A stretch of DNA of 64,000 nucleotides from Lolium rigidum (Eukaryota; Streptophyta; Magnoliopsida; Poales; Poaceae). Of the stretch, positions 30,113 to 40,999 are shown piece after piece. The stretch spans positions 34,848,334 to 34,912,333 of the forward strand of contig NC_061509.1 of assembly GCF_022539505.1 (NCBI RefSeq), given 5' to 3'. Each line of letters begins with the position of its first letter. The first letter of the stretch is position 1. A program made the translations under genes and the position numbers. The notes beneath the pieces are model-generated. The model did not search any database and had not been told where the DNA came from. It saw only the letters and a list, made by a program, of their open reading frames with translations.

Positions 30113-31047
30113 TGTCGGGGGGAAGACCCCGGGTATGGCAAAGGACTGGGAACAGTTGGCTCAGGGCTGGCTGGCCCGCAGCCAGAGCTGGCTGAGGAGG
30201 AGCCGGCTGGAGCTGGGGTCGACCGCCTTGGGGCCGACTGGGACCAATCTACGCTGGCTTGGCCATGGCCGGCTGCGCCATGGTCTGGGCCGGCGTCAAC
30301 ATACCATATCCGGCTGACCCTTCGTCAGCCGGGTTCATCTTTCCCCTGGCTGGCTCCGGAAGTTGGTGATCCTTGTAGGAGAAGGTTCCTGGACGGTCAT
30401 CCGGGTGCCAAAGTCCACGAGGACGTCCCATCCCGCTGATCCCGGAACCCTGCTGAGCAACAGCGATCAGCGTGCCCGGCTCTCCGGGGCGGCGCAGGCT
30501 GCGGGCGGCGCCGCAGGCTATGCCAGGTGCTAGGTGCGGGCTAGAAGCTGTCCGTCGGCCTGTCCTGTCCCCGCTGACAGGGACAGAGCGACGTGCGGAA
30601 GACAACAGCCGGGGCCCCCAGTGCCTCGGGACCATGCGAGAAGCCAGAGCCGGCGGGGGCGGATCCATAGCCTCTAGGGACCTCTATGTAATTATTTCGG
30701 GCACTATATAATCCCCAGTAGCACCCACCTCCGGGGGGACGGATGATCCGATCGATCACTTTTCATACTTTCACACTTAGCAGAACAACTTGGGAGGAGA
30801 GGCCTTCGTCTACCTCGAGCCCCCTTCCAAGCCGGCCACAGCTCCAGGAGCACCATTGTACTGTCCACACAGCTTATACATCTCTAGGCAGGAGTAGGGG
30901 TGTTACCTCCATACGAGGGCCCCGAACCTGGGTACATCGTCGTGTCGCTTGTGCTCATACCCGCTTCCGGAGTCCGCCGTGGGCCACAAGGCCTCAACCA
31001 CTCGACTCAAGCCACCGTATGGCATATGCCGTGACACTTCCACGACA
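30113..31047 (+). mobile_element. Tat-like gypsy 5' LTR, 935 bp
   Basis: The LTR starts TGTCGGGGGGAAGACCCC and ends TTCCACGACA, followed directly by the PBS TTTGGCGCCCACCGTGGG. The TATA box is at 30705-30712. It entered the RT fragment on its left. GGCTGG/CCGGCT-rich wording is shared with the gypsy element at 56414-62530, which may be the same element's remainder. ORFs across it are incidental. Confidence 0.88.
30705..30712 (+). promoter_or_regulatory. LTR TATA box
   Basis: TATATAAT within GGGCACTATATAATCCCC. Confidence 0.65.
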
Positions 31048-31065
31048 TTTGGCGCCCACCGTGGG
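31048..31065 (+). other. gypsy primer-binding site
   Basis: TTTGGCGCCCACCGTGGG immediately 3' of the LTR, the usual form for Tat-like gypsy elements. Confidence 0.8.
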
Positions 31066-31350
31066 GCCTGCAGCGTCTGCGGCCGGAGTCTTCTTCCGGA
31101 CGGGCCTCCTTCTTCTCTCGGCTTGGTCTGGAGGCTCGGCTCGCTGGACTGCGTCAGTGACAACGCTGGCTGCTTTGCCGATAGGCCGTTCCCTGCAGGC
31201 GGCAGCGTCATCACCTTCGGCGCGCATCGCGCCTAAGTCGCCACCGTCACGCCACCGCGCTATCCTCGCCATGTACGGAGCTGCACCAGCCCTCCCCGCG
31301 GAGCCGGCTTCAGCAGCGCCACCGCCAGCCCCTGCATTGTGCAGGAGGTT

Positions 31351-31496
31351 ATGGCTGCCGGTGACAACACCACCAAGTCCACGCGCAACCGTGGCCCTGT
31401 GCTAGAGCGCAACGCCAACGCCAACGTGGACGGCACCTCGGGCGCCGCTCCACCACCTCCGCCTCCTCCGTCCAAGCTCGAGGTGGCCATGGCCAA
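31351..31496 (+). pseudogene. gag N-terminus, cut by the LARD insertion
   Basis: ATG at 31351 opens MAAGDNTTKSTRNRGPVLER, then an Asn/Ala stretch and a poly-Pro run before KLEVAMA. The frame is cut at 31496, where TGTAATATCCC begins. The rest of gag is probably the sequence from 56414 onward, with some bases lost at the right junction. The 285 bases between PBS and ATG are leader. Confidence 0.65.
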
Positions 31497-34060
31497 TGTA
31501 ATATCCCAGGTTTAGAGGCAATAAAATGAGAGAACACCAAAGTGTGCATTGCATTCATGCATAGAAAATCCGGGGAATTTTCGCGCTTTCAAATAAAACT
31601 TACCACAGTAACTGAAGTTTCACTTGACTTGCTGGAATTGAAGTAGATCATCAAGTCAAGCGCTATAAAATTCACTGTGATCTTTGCTAAAACCTTGTTT
31701 CGGGTAGAAATGATTTGATCTATGGACTAGATCAAATGGAATTAGCTTTACAACAAACAACACCTTAAGTAAGGGTCAACCATAAGATCTTCTCAAAGAT
31801 CTCAACATGACATTCCTTACAACAACACATGAATAATTATTTAACTATAAATCAAAGAGCACAATTAATTGAGAAACTATTCTTTACTTATCTTTTCCAT
31901 GTCTTCTATTTATCAATACTCCTACCATAATACACATGGTATATATTCAACTACAAAATGGAATCCAAACCAAGGACATTTATATTCATTCCTTATCAAC
32001 CTTGACTGTTCAGTCTTGTTCATTCAAAACTATTCCTAGTAAACCTCAGAGAAAGGAGAGGATCATCTATATATGTTTATACCATCCATTGAGTAGAACC
32101 TAGCTTAATATTCAAACCCTATCTAAGTGAGGTAAGTCATTGATACTAATTAATGCTATAAGGAGTACAAGTCAAGTACTAAACCTTAATTGACTTAGCC
32201 AACCTTTGGTGGTAAGTGAGAACCTATTTTATTAGGGATTCAAGAGAGGATAGTGTTGTGATCATTACACCTTGGTAATGATCATAAACCCTAGAGAGAA
32301 CCCTACTTATTCAAGAGAGCTCAAGTTAAAATTGTAGACTCAAGTATATTGACCAATACTTGATCTTGGAGAGGAGAACCATGTTTCACCAACAAACCAT
32401 TATAGGACCAATACTTTGATCATTACAAATTGGGTGATAATCATAAACCCTAAGAATCTAAGTGAGTGTGATGAGGGAAGTAATAGAGAAGAGAGATTAG
32501 TGAGGAATAAGTTGATCATGTCTAATGCATGATCTTACTTTGTAGATTAAGATTATAAGACAAACTTGTGAAATAATCAGAGATCATCCACCACATAAAA
32601 TGATAGATCCCTAGCAATTAAACCCAAACCAATCCTCATGCCTTGAATGTAAGAATAATGGCATTGACTAAACCTTGTTTATCCAAACATCTGGGACAAT
32701 CCTAGCATTGCCTTGATACAAGAAATCTACCTAAGTGAGGAGGAGTAACCCTAGTCAATTAATCATAACCCTAGCTATTGCCCAAGTCCTAATCCTAGTT
32801 GTGTATCACTTGGGTGATCACTATTAAAACCCTAGGCCATATTTGAATACCAATCCAGGTATCACTTTGGATCATAAATATAACCCTGCCTTGCCTCATG
32901 CCTAATTATACTTCAACTAGTGAAGCATCACTAAAACCCTAAACCTTCACATGGATTCACTCCACATAAAATATTATGCCCTAACTGTGTATCATGGATC
33001 ACAAGTATAAACCAAGCCTTATACCTAAGCTTAAATGCTATATAAGTGAGTAGAGTGAACCAAATATCCAATTCTATTTTGCATTCCAAGGAACTTGTTT
33101 AGCTAACCAAATAAAGTAATGTTTTATAAAATAGAATTCCCTTAGCAAGTGAGTTAACCATAATGAGCTTAGGATCTATTTCAAATAATTCAAGTTAGAA
33201 ATTTGCTAAGCAAGATTATTTAACATAGAGTTAAGCCAACCACTTTTCTTAAACCCTTAGAAATAGTTGTCCACATAAAATCATGAATCCACCCCATCCT
33301 CATTACCATTTATGTTAAACTCTAGCAATAATTAAAATATGTGTGAACCATCAATAATTTTTAGCACCCTAGTAAAATTTAATAATATGCTTACCATGCA
33401 CCTGTTATAAAATTCAAACCATTTAAACAGATTTGGTTCCTAAATTAAAAAGGAATTGAGCTAAAAATCTAAACCCATTTCTACTTTAATTAACCCTCAC
33501 AAAATATCAATCTAATCATAAATTGAATATTTATTTAAACAACAAAACTATGCAGTAAGCATTGTTAGCAAGTTATATTGATATTCAAATAATGTAGAAC
33601 CTGCAAAACAAAACAGAGTTTAAATTTGAATTCAAAACAATAAAATAGAAATAGAAAATAAAAACAGAAAATAGAAAAGAGAGAAAAAGAGAGGAAACTC
33701 ACCTGGCTTACCTGGATCGCAGCAGCCCGAAGCCAACCCAACAGCAGCCCACGTCGAAGCCCAGGTGCAGCCCAGCCCACGTACAAATATCGTTTCGCTG
33801 GCTTTAAAATTCGTGCGAGGAGAAAACACGTCGTCGTCATCGTCTCCGAGCTCGACAGCGCGGCAGAGCCAGTAGGCCACGACCTCGTCGTCGATAAGCA
33901 TGCCCAGGACGTCGCCAGACACTCAGAACCATGCCCAACCTCTCTCGCGTCCGAGCTTATCCGCGGAAGAAAAGATCTTTGCCCAACCAAAGCTTCCAGA
34001 GACCGCCACCTCTCCGACCATGGCCATCACCGTGTCGAGGCCACAGGGCTTCCCTTGGCC

Positions 34061-34068
34061 TATAAATA
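34061..34068 (+). promoter_or_regulatory. TATA box in LARD LTR 1
   Basis: TATAAATA within TTGGCCTATAAATAGGTGG, at the front of a GC-rich CT-tract leader. Repeated at 50748-50755 in LTR 2. Confidence 0.7.
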
Positions 34069-36126
34069 GGTGGAGAGCATCGCCGTGCACTTCTTGTTCG
34101 CCTCCGCCACTCCATTTCTTCTCCATCCATCTCTATCTCTCATGCTCATCCACTCATTGTCGCCGGAGTCGAAGACGAAGCCGATGGAGGAGGCCACCCT
34201 AGCCTCCGGCGCGTGGTCCAGGAGGAGCGCCTGAACTCAAGGAGCATCTGGGAGGAGCCCAGCATCCAGGGGAACCGTGTGGAGGATCAATTTCGTCGAT
34301 CCCTTCCGCAGCACATCGCCGGGAAATCGCCAATCGCCGTCATCTCCGTCGACCATCGCCGGAGCCGACCACACCTTGAGCTTTAGGGTAAGCATACGCA
34401 TCTGTAGAGCTAGATCTCGCATCCTAGAACCTCCTGTAGCTTCTGATCCGATTCTCGCCGGAGTAGCACCGCCGCAGAGCTCATCGTCGGCGACGCTCCG
34501 GTGATCCCCTTGCCAAACCAACACCACCATTCGCTTTGTCTCGTTGTACTCGTTCCGTAGAGCCTAGCCGCGCATCTCGGGAGGCCGTAAATCGGCGGCG
34601 CCACCCTCTACTGCCCGCCGGCGTTTAGCCACCGGTGAGGTCAAAGGTCCTGGTCAACCTTGACCAGTCTTTGCTGGCGTGGCAGCTGACGTGGATGCAA
34701 GCCCCACCAGTCAGTGCCTGAGAGTAGATCTGTCCGGGTACATTTCGTTTTTAGTTTAATTTTTAAAAAAACCAGAAAATAGCTGAAACTTTGTAGAAAT
34801 AGATAAAATTCATGTTAACTCAGAAAAATATAAATAATATATCAAAATGCTCACAAAAATAAATTCTATTCAAATAAAATATAAAATAAAAATGTGTGTC
34901 AAAATAAAAATTCACTTATTTTTAACTTTATTAATTATGCATTTTCATTTGTTTTAAATCCAATTTGAATTCAATAAATTAGTGGAGTTCCAAAATTAAA
35001 TAATAGCTATTTATTAATTAATTAAAATGATAAGATTAATTTTATTTATCATAATTGCACCCACTTAAATATTAGTGATAATTTATAAACCCTAATTTGC
35101 AAATTGCTATTTTCTACTTTTTATTAAATATTAATAAAGCTAGAAAATGCTAAAATCTAATATTAATTTAGTAATTCAAAACTTGTTTACTTAAACATCT
35201 TTAGTTAACAAGTTAAGTATTTTAAAACTTAATAACAATTATTAAACCCTACTATCTAAATTAAACTTAATATAGGAGTTACCCTAATTATTAATTCTTG
35301 AACAAATTAATAAAATATCAAACCATTATTAATTTTGTTTTAAAGTAATTAGTGACCACATATCTATTGTCCATTATTAGTTTAAGAGTTGTATCATAAT
35401 TTAGAAACCCTAATACTACCAAACTAAGAACCTTGATTCCATTATTTTATGTGATCATTCCACATTAGTTGCAATTTAGAAACCCTAGTTATGTATCACA
35501 TGTGATCATGTGAGATTTACTTTACATGTAGAACCCTAGTAAGAAACAAATGAATGCATGATCATGATCTACTAAAATAAAACAATATCACTTTACATGA
35601 GATCATCATTTCATGTCTTTATTTTTGATTAATACCTATATGATCCACTAGTGCCACTTAGGGGCAAACCCTAACTTGTTATTCACCTACTAACCCCATT
35701 AACCATCATTCTTAGTATCACACCAATAGAATCAACCTCAACCATCATATCCTAAAAGAATCATGATGATGAACCCTAATACCAATCTTGTGTAGTAATT
35801 CACATCACATGCTCCTATTCAACTAAACCCTACTTAGGAAATGATAAGCCACTTAGCTTAGGAACCATTAGAGATTATTTAGTAAAACAAATGTGAAGCC
35901 ATAGTAAACCCTAATAGCAAACCTATGGAACCATCTTAATAATCATCCTTTGATATGATGTATATGAGAAACCATGGTAATAACCCTACCAATACTTGCT
36001 ACATATAAACCCATTCAACTTAAAGAACCCAACTAGTTTCTATTAGAAAACTAAATGAACCCATTAGTAAACCCTAGAAGCCCATAGCACCTAATTATAG
36101 TAGTTCTTGTTCTTATTTAACATGTT

Positions 36127-36340
36127 CTTCAAAAGTTATTCTTTTGAAGTAAATACACAAGTAAACCATATAAGTAAATAGTTCTTGTTGAAACTACATA
36201 TTATTTCTTAATTAACCTGTTCTTCAAGAGTTATTCTTTTGAAGTACAAATGTCAATCAAACCATAGAAGCCCATAGTTCTTATTTGAAATACTTATTAT
36301 TTCTTAATCAATATGTTCTTCAAAAGTTATTCTGTTGAAG
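36127..36340 (+). repeat. three ~95-bp repeats each holding a 9-bp-stem hairpin
   Basis: CTTCAAAAG-TTATT-CTTTTGAAG at 36127-36149, CTTCAAGAG-TTATT-CTTTTGAAG at 36222-36244, and CTTCAAAAG-TTATT-CTGTTGAAG at 36318-36340, spaced 95 and 96 bases. Flanking phrases (TAGTTCTTGTT, TTATTTCTTAAT) repeat as well. In LTR 2 the third hairpin is a perfect match (near 53005). Confidence 0.8.
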
Positions 36341-38091
36341 TATAATATAAGTAATCATCAACCATGTCCTGTAGAACTTAAAACTGACCACTACTATCGA
36401 TTTGTTATGCAACCACCATTCCTTTGTATGTATGATTGTTATGATGCATTATATCACTTGTTTGTGCTATAATATCACCAACCCTAATAAAAACCTTGTT
36501 TGAGAACCATCCTAAAAGTGTAACACACCCTAAAGAAATCTTTACAAATCATCCATCCTAAAGCATCGAGGTTAGGTTATGCTCGAGACGATTGCATCTC
36601 ATACTATTCATTATAGCATCTTTGCCAGTTCTTTAAACATTGTCCTTACCGGACAATGATGGTATTTCAGAATTTGGAGTTATCACGCAACGAAGCTTTT
36701 GCCTGCATAATCTTGCAGTCAAGAAAGGCAAGTTCATCGCTTGCTCATGCTATTTGATTATTTTTATCAAATTATATGCAAAGTACTATACTTATCACTC
36801 TTGCATTGAAAAGCAGAATATTACTTTACAATTATGAATATGACTATGTGGTGGGCAATGGAACCATGGTATGTGTTGATATGGTGGAGGTTCCATTGCA
36901 TGGGTACTACTCATCTAGGACTAAGTACCAATGCCGTCCAGTGATTCTAGCGCCGTACAAAACGCGTTGACCATAAGATCTATAATGGCTCTGGGGAAGC
37001 CAGCTGTATCTTTTCCCTCTTGCATATCAACGGACCTGGTGGAGCCTGGCTGGGTGTTGGGATAACACTGCAGTAGGTTGGGAAATCCTTTAAAATCCCC
37101 ATCCGTGTGGATGAGAGGCTCTATCGTCTATGATGGATTGTCCGACGTACATCAGGGGTAAAGCCGTATGATCGGGAGATGTCTACCGGGGATGTACGAG
37201 TGGACAAAAGGGTGAGTATCCAGGGTCGCGGAGAAGGCAGTGTAGGCTTGGATCTTATTTCCTGGCCTCACACCAAGGAAGTGTGGACGGGGACGATTCT
37301 TCCGGTTGGCAAAAAGGATGAGGTCTCTTATGGGAAAAGTAACGCACCTCTGCAGAGTGTATCAAATTGTGGTCTGTCACTCCATGTTCCGGGAAGGGAA
37401 CTACGAACGCGGCAGAAAGGAACTCCGTGAAGTTCGGTCAACTCCGTGAAGACTGACGGGAATAGTTTTCAGAATAAAATAAACCTTTTGAAGAAATGTT
37501 TATGAAAATTTGCATTTGCCTATGACTTTCTCAGTCCGTGGCTGTAGCTAGTGCATGATACACCTATTTCCTAATATGAACTTGCCGAGTACGCTCGTAC
37601 TCATTCCCTCCCATTTGAACCCCCTTCTTAGATCAAGGCACCGAAGGAGAAACTACCGTGGAACTCGAAGACAAAGGAGTCAACTCGCAACAAGATGAAG
37701 AACCCAAGCAAAGAAGTCAATGAAGTCAACTTCTGCAGCAACTAGAGTGGAAACTTAGACTAGTAATAGAAGGGAACCTTTCCCTAATCCTAGCACCTAA
37801 GTAGCTAGATTTCTATAGCAAGCCAAGTAGCTCTTAAACTTGGGTTAGCAATAAGTTAGACTACGAGTCGTTCTTCTAGAGCTTTATTTGAAGTTTTACC
37901 TCACTGTCAAGTTGGAGGCTGTGTTGATCTTATGTAAACAGTTCGTGTGTACTTCTATAGACATACCTTGGACTCGCATATGTTTCTGTTGTACCACTCT
38001 GAGGGATGTAATATGAGTGGAACGGTGTTTCACTTGTGTTATGTCAACGACTTGTGTACTACACCATGCGGTGGTACGCTGGGTCACCACA

Positions 38092-40999
38092 GCTGGTATC
38101 GGAGCAAATGCTTTGACCCTAGGATTAAAACCCTTTAAAGGAGACCTATAGGTTTGGTAGTGTCTATAGGAAGTGTCTTAGCTAAGTCAACTATGCTAAA
38201 CCAACTATTCTTTTGACTTGAGATGGGTATTCACTTGAGAATAATCCTGACACACTTGAGTCAATCTTTCTTATCTATTTTATTAAGTAAAGTTAGTTAG
38301 TTATCTTGCTTCATTCCAAATAATTAGAACACCATTGGAGCTTAAGATAATTGGTGGTAGTAGACCACAGTTGGTATACAATACATGGTAGTCCAAAGAG
38401 AGGATACAACCATAAGGAAGATATCCTATTGGAAGATGTATACCAAGACATGTTATAGCTAAGTAAAAGTCATTTAAAATATCAAATAACTGATGTTAAG
38501 TAAGGAAGATAAGTTATATAAGGTAGTATATGCCTATGATGAGTCAATCATAGGAGGTAAGGATGAGTGATAGGGGCTATTTAAGGCTACTTTTCATGAT
38601 AGAGTTGGTAATCATATATGATTCACTTGAGAGTCATGATGTGATGGAGTAGAACATCATAAGTACGATAACAGAAGTATGATGAGGAGTAAAATTTTAG
38701 GGAATAGTTCAAAAACTTAGGCCTTAAAATCATGGAAATTATGTCAAGTATGCCTAAACCATAGTCTATAGTCTAAAGAAGGCTGTATTAGAGCATAACT
38801 TATAGAGAAACCTGGGAGTTATATGTGCTAGGATCTAACAATCCTGTGTTTTAGAGTAGTCATGTTATGGTCTCGAGAGATCATGTGAGGTTAGTTTCCA
38901 ATTGAATGGAAGTTAAGTTAGCACTTTCCAAGGAAATTAGGTTAACCATAATCCATTTAGACCAATTTGCTCAAGTTTATTTGTTTGCAATTGAGCAATC
39001 AAGGTAAATATTGAGACAAATAGTAGGAATCCATATATATGTGCTAAGTATCACAACCTAAACCTCTCTTATGTGGTGTTATATACTACACATCAGAGCC
39101 TGATGTTTAGGGATGTCTTACCCAACTATTTTATTCGGGCATATAAGGATGTGTAGTATAAGCACAAAGATGGATCTTCTTGGATTTCATTGGATTTTCA
39201 TTGTTTGCCTAGATCCATACATGAAGTTTGACTTTGATATGCAAATGCATGTTGCAATATCAAACTCTTACTTGATGTTATAGATCTAGATGGTAAAGGT
39301 ATTCGAGTGAGGAAGTGACGAATTCTGAAGACTTTGAAGACAAGATGAAGGTTCACTGGAAGAAGGAAGTAAAATTGTGGGAAGCAACCACAATACTCTA
39401 AAGGAAGGATCAATCAAAGCTCACTTTTATCCTTAATCAAGGAGTACTTCAACATGGAAGTACCATGAAAGTGAGAAAAATAGTGAATATGGAGCAGTAG
39501 AAGTTGAGCCATATTCATTATGGAAGAAGGGAATGCAAGTGAAGTCACTTACGATACTATCTTCATAGTGTCAACAAGTGATTTTCTTGCAAAACAAACC
39601 CTATAAGAAGGAAAATTAAGAAATGAAGTCGCAGCTGATATAATAAGACCGCAGCTGATATAGGATACTTATGAAGAGAAAGCATTTGAAGTGAGGTAGA
39701 TCTTAACGAAAACTAGAAAAGTATCCGCATCTGGTAGGTAGATGTTGACTAGAGCCATAAAATAGTCCACAGCTGGTATCAAATAAGCCACATCTGGTGC
39801 TAGATAGTCTGCAGCTGGTAACAGATATCCCGCAGCTTAATCAGTCTTTCACTTTAAAGGAAAGAGGGATTCCGCAGCTGGTATTCCGCAGCTGGTATTC
39901 CGTAGCTGGTAAACATTTAGCCGGAGGATTCACATCGGATACCCACAACTGTGTGGATACACCGCAAAGAATTCTTCGTGAGACGTTAGAAAAGTACAAA
40001 ATATAAACCAGACTTAGACCAACTACCTAACCTTGGAGTTTAATGATCAGAAGAAAAAGGAACTTGAAGATCATTAGTAAACTCCAAGGGGGAGAGGAAG
40101 GCTGAAGTAGAAGTATTAAGATATGATGTGTAGTATGATAGACAAAGAAAAAGGTCTGAACTGAGAGGAAGTTCAATCTTATTTTCATAAGGTTGTTGGG
40201 AAGTACCCATATAATAGTACTCTCAGGAGGATGTGAGACCAGAAGCCGAGGTTCATATCTCGAGGAAGTAAGGGTTAGACCCTAACTTGAGTTGGTAATT
40301 GTAATTACTCAAAACCAAGAGAACTTAAGTAAGTCTAAGATAATGAAGTTGGACGAAGAAGATGTCGGAGAACAATCGAAGCCTAAGAATACAAAAGACC
40401 GAAGAGTTTGACCATACCAAAACCGATGATTATTAGAAAGATTCCTTTCATGGAACCTAAAGAAACCAAAAGGAAGATAATTAGCATAAACTAGAAGCCA
40501 TGATTGGATGGACTAAATGAGTCTAATCCATTCGTAGGAATAAAACCACCAAAACCATGCCTATTGTAAATACCTTACCAAGTACCATTACTATAGTTAT
40601 GGTAGCAAGGGAAAACAATGCCTTACCTTAAACAAATCTTTTAGAATTAAGCTTTGGATCACCGTAGCTGGTAGAACCAAGCTATGGGTACCCAGATAGG
40701 AAGCTATTATTACAACCAATAGTAAAGTCTATTAGCATAAGAAGATGTCCTAATCCAAGGATCTCTGAAGAGTAAGACTATAAGCTTAGAGTGTTGGAAG
40801 AAATCATATAATTGAAGAAAGTATCAGTGCCAGACATCAGAAGACTTCCGGAAGGATCTGGACAAGGGATATATCCAATTATATCTAGTGAGATCACCAT
40901 GGAGTTTGAAAGGATTGTGATCTGTTCAAGTCAGTTCCACATTCCGAAACATGAGAGCGTTCAAACTTCGGGACGAAGTTCAGTTTAAGGGGGAGAGGA
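38092..40999 (+). other. LARD internal domain, non-coding
   Basis: It begins with the PBS TGGTATCGGAGC (38094-38105) and ends with the PPT AAGGGGGAGAGGA (40987-40999). No ORF with recognisable gag, protease, RT or integrase. The last 150 bases (GTTCAAACTTCGGGACGAAG) look like the tail of a chromovirus pol. An array of CAGCTGGTAT motifs lies at 39630-39914. Confidence 0.7.
39630..39914 (+). repeat. array of PBS-junction-like motifs (CGCAGCTGGTATC)
   Basis: About ten motifs resembling CCGCAGCTGGTAT lie here, including CGCAGCTGATA (39630, 39650), CCACAGCTGGTATC (39767), CTGCAGCTGGTA (39809) and two head-to-tail TCCGCAGCTGGTAT copies (39871 and 39885). Two more lie outside, CCACAGTTGGTATA (38365) and CCGTAGCTGGTAG (40662). 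They match the LTR end/PBS junction CCACAGCTGGTATC at 38087-38100. Confidence 0.75.

Larger units (their letters stand above)
31497..38091 (+). mobile_element. LARD LTR 1 (about 6.6 kb), uninterrupted copy
   Basis: The ends are TGTAATATCC and GGTCACCACA. Composition changes strongly along it: AT-rich 31500-33700, a GC-rich promoter/leader island 33700-34730 with TATAAATA at 34061, AT-rich 34740-36640, then mixed. It contains 13 AAACCCTA motifs on the plus strand and three hairpin repeats at 36127-36340. The site of the gypsy insertion in the sister LTR is empty here (CCCAGGACGTCGCC near 33902-33915). Short ORFs such as 33565-33990 (minus) and 37179-37430 (plus) recur in the sister copy only because the DNA is duplicated. 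Confidence 0.75.
31497..40999 (+). mobile_element. LARD-type element, unit 1 (LTR 1 and internal domain)
   Basis: A 9503-bp unit begins TGTAATATCCCAGG and ends in a PPT (AAGGGGGAGAGGA) directly before the next TGTAATATCCCAGG at 41000. A PBS TGGTATCGGAGC lies at 38094. This defines an LTR of 6595 bp (31497-38091) and an internal domain of 2908 bp without recognisable gag or pol. The Met-tRNA PBS and the sequence before the PPT (AACTTCGGGACGAAGTTC) recall Tekay/Del chromoviruses, so this may be a non-autonomous derivative. Large retrotransposon derivatives with long LTRs (Sukkula) are known in Triticeae; whether this is one of them is not established here. Confidence 0.8.

Noticed and set aside
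30743..31405. 220-codon plus-strand ORF across LTR end and PBS
   Set aside because: It crosses the LTR/PBS junction, so it cannot be a real gene of the element.
33565..33990. 141-codon minus-strand ORF in the LARD LTR, also in the sister copy
   Set aside because: Its presence twice reflects duplication of the LTR; the frame is low complexity (Phe/Leu-rich from a poly-purine tract) and has no domain.
37179..37430. 83-codon ORF repeated in both LARD LTRs (37179 and 53864)
   Set aside because: The C-terminal frame differs between copies by indels and no family is recognised.
38094..38130. tRNA gene suggested by TGGTATCGGAGC
   Set aside because: It is a primer-binding site complementary to a tRNA 3' end, with no cloverleaf around it.
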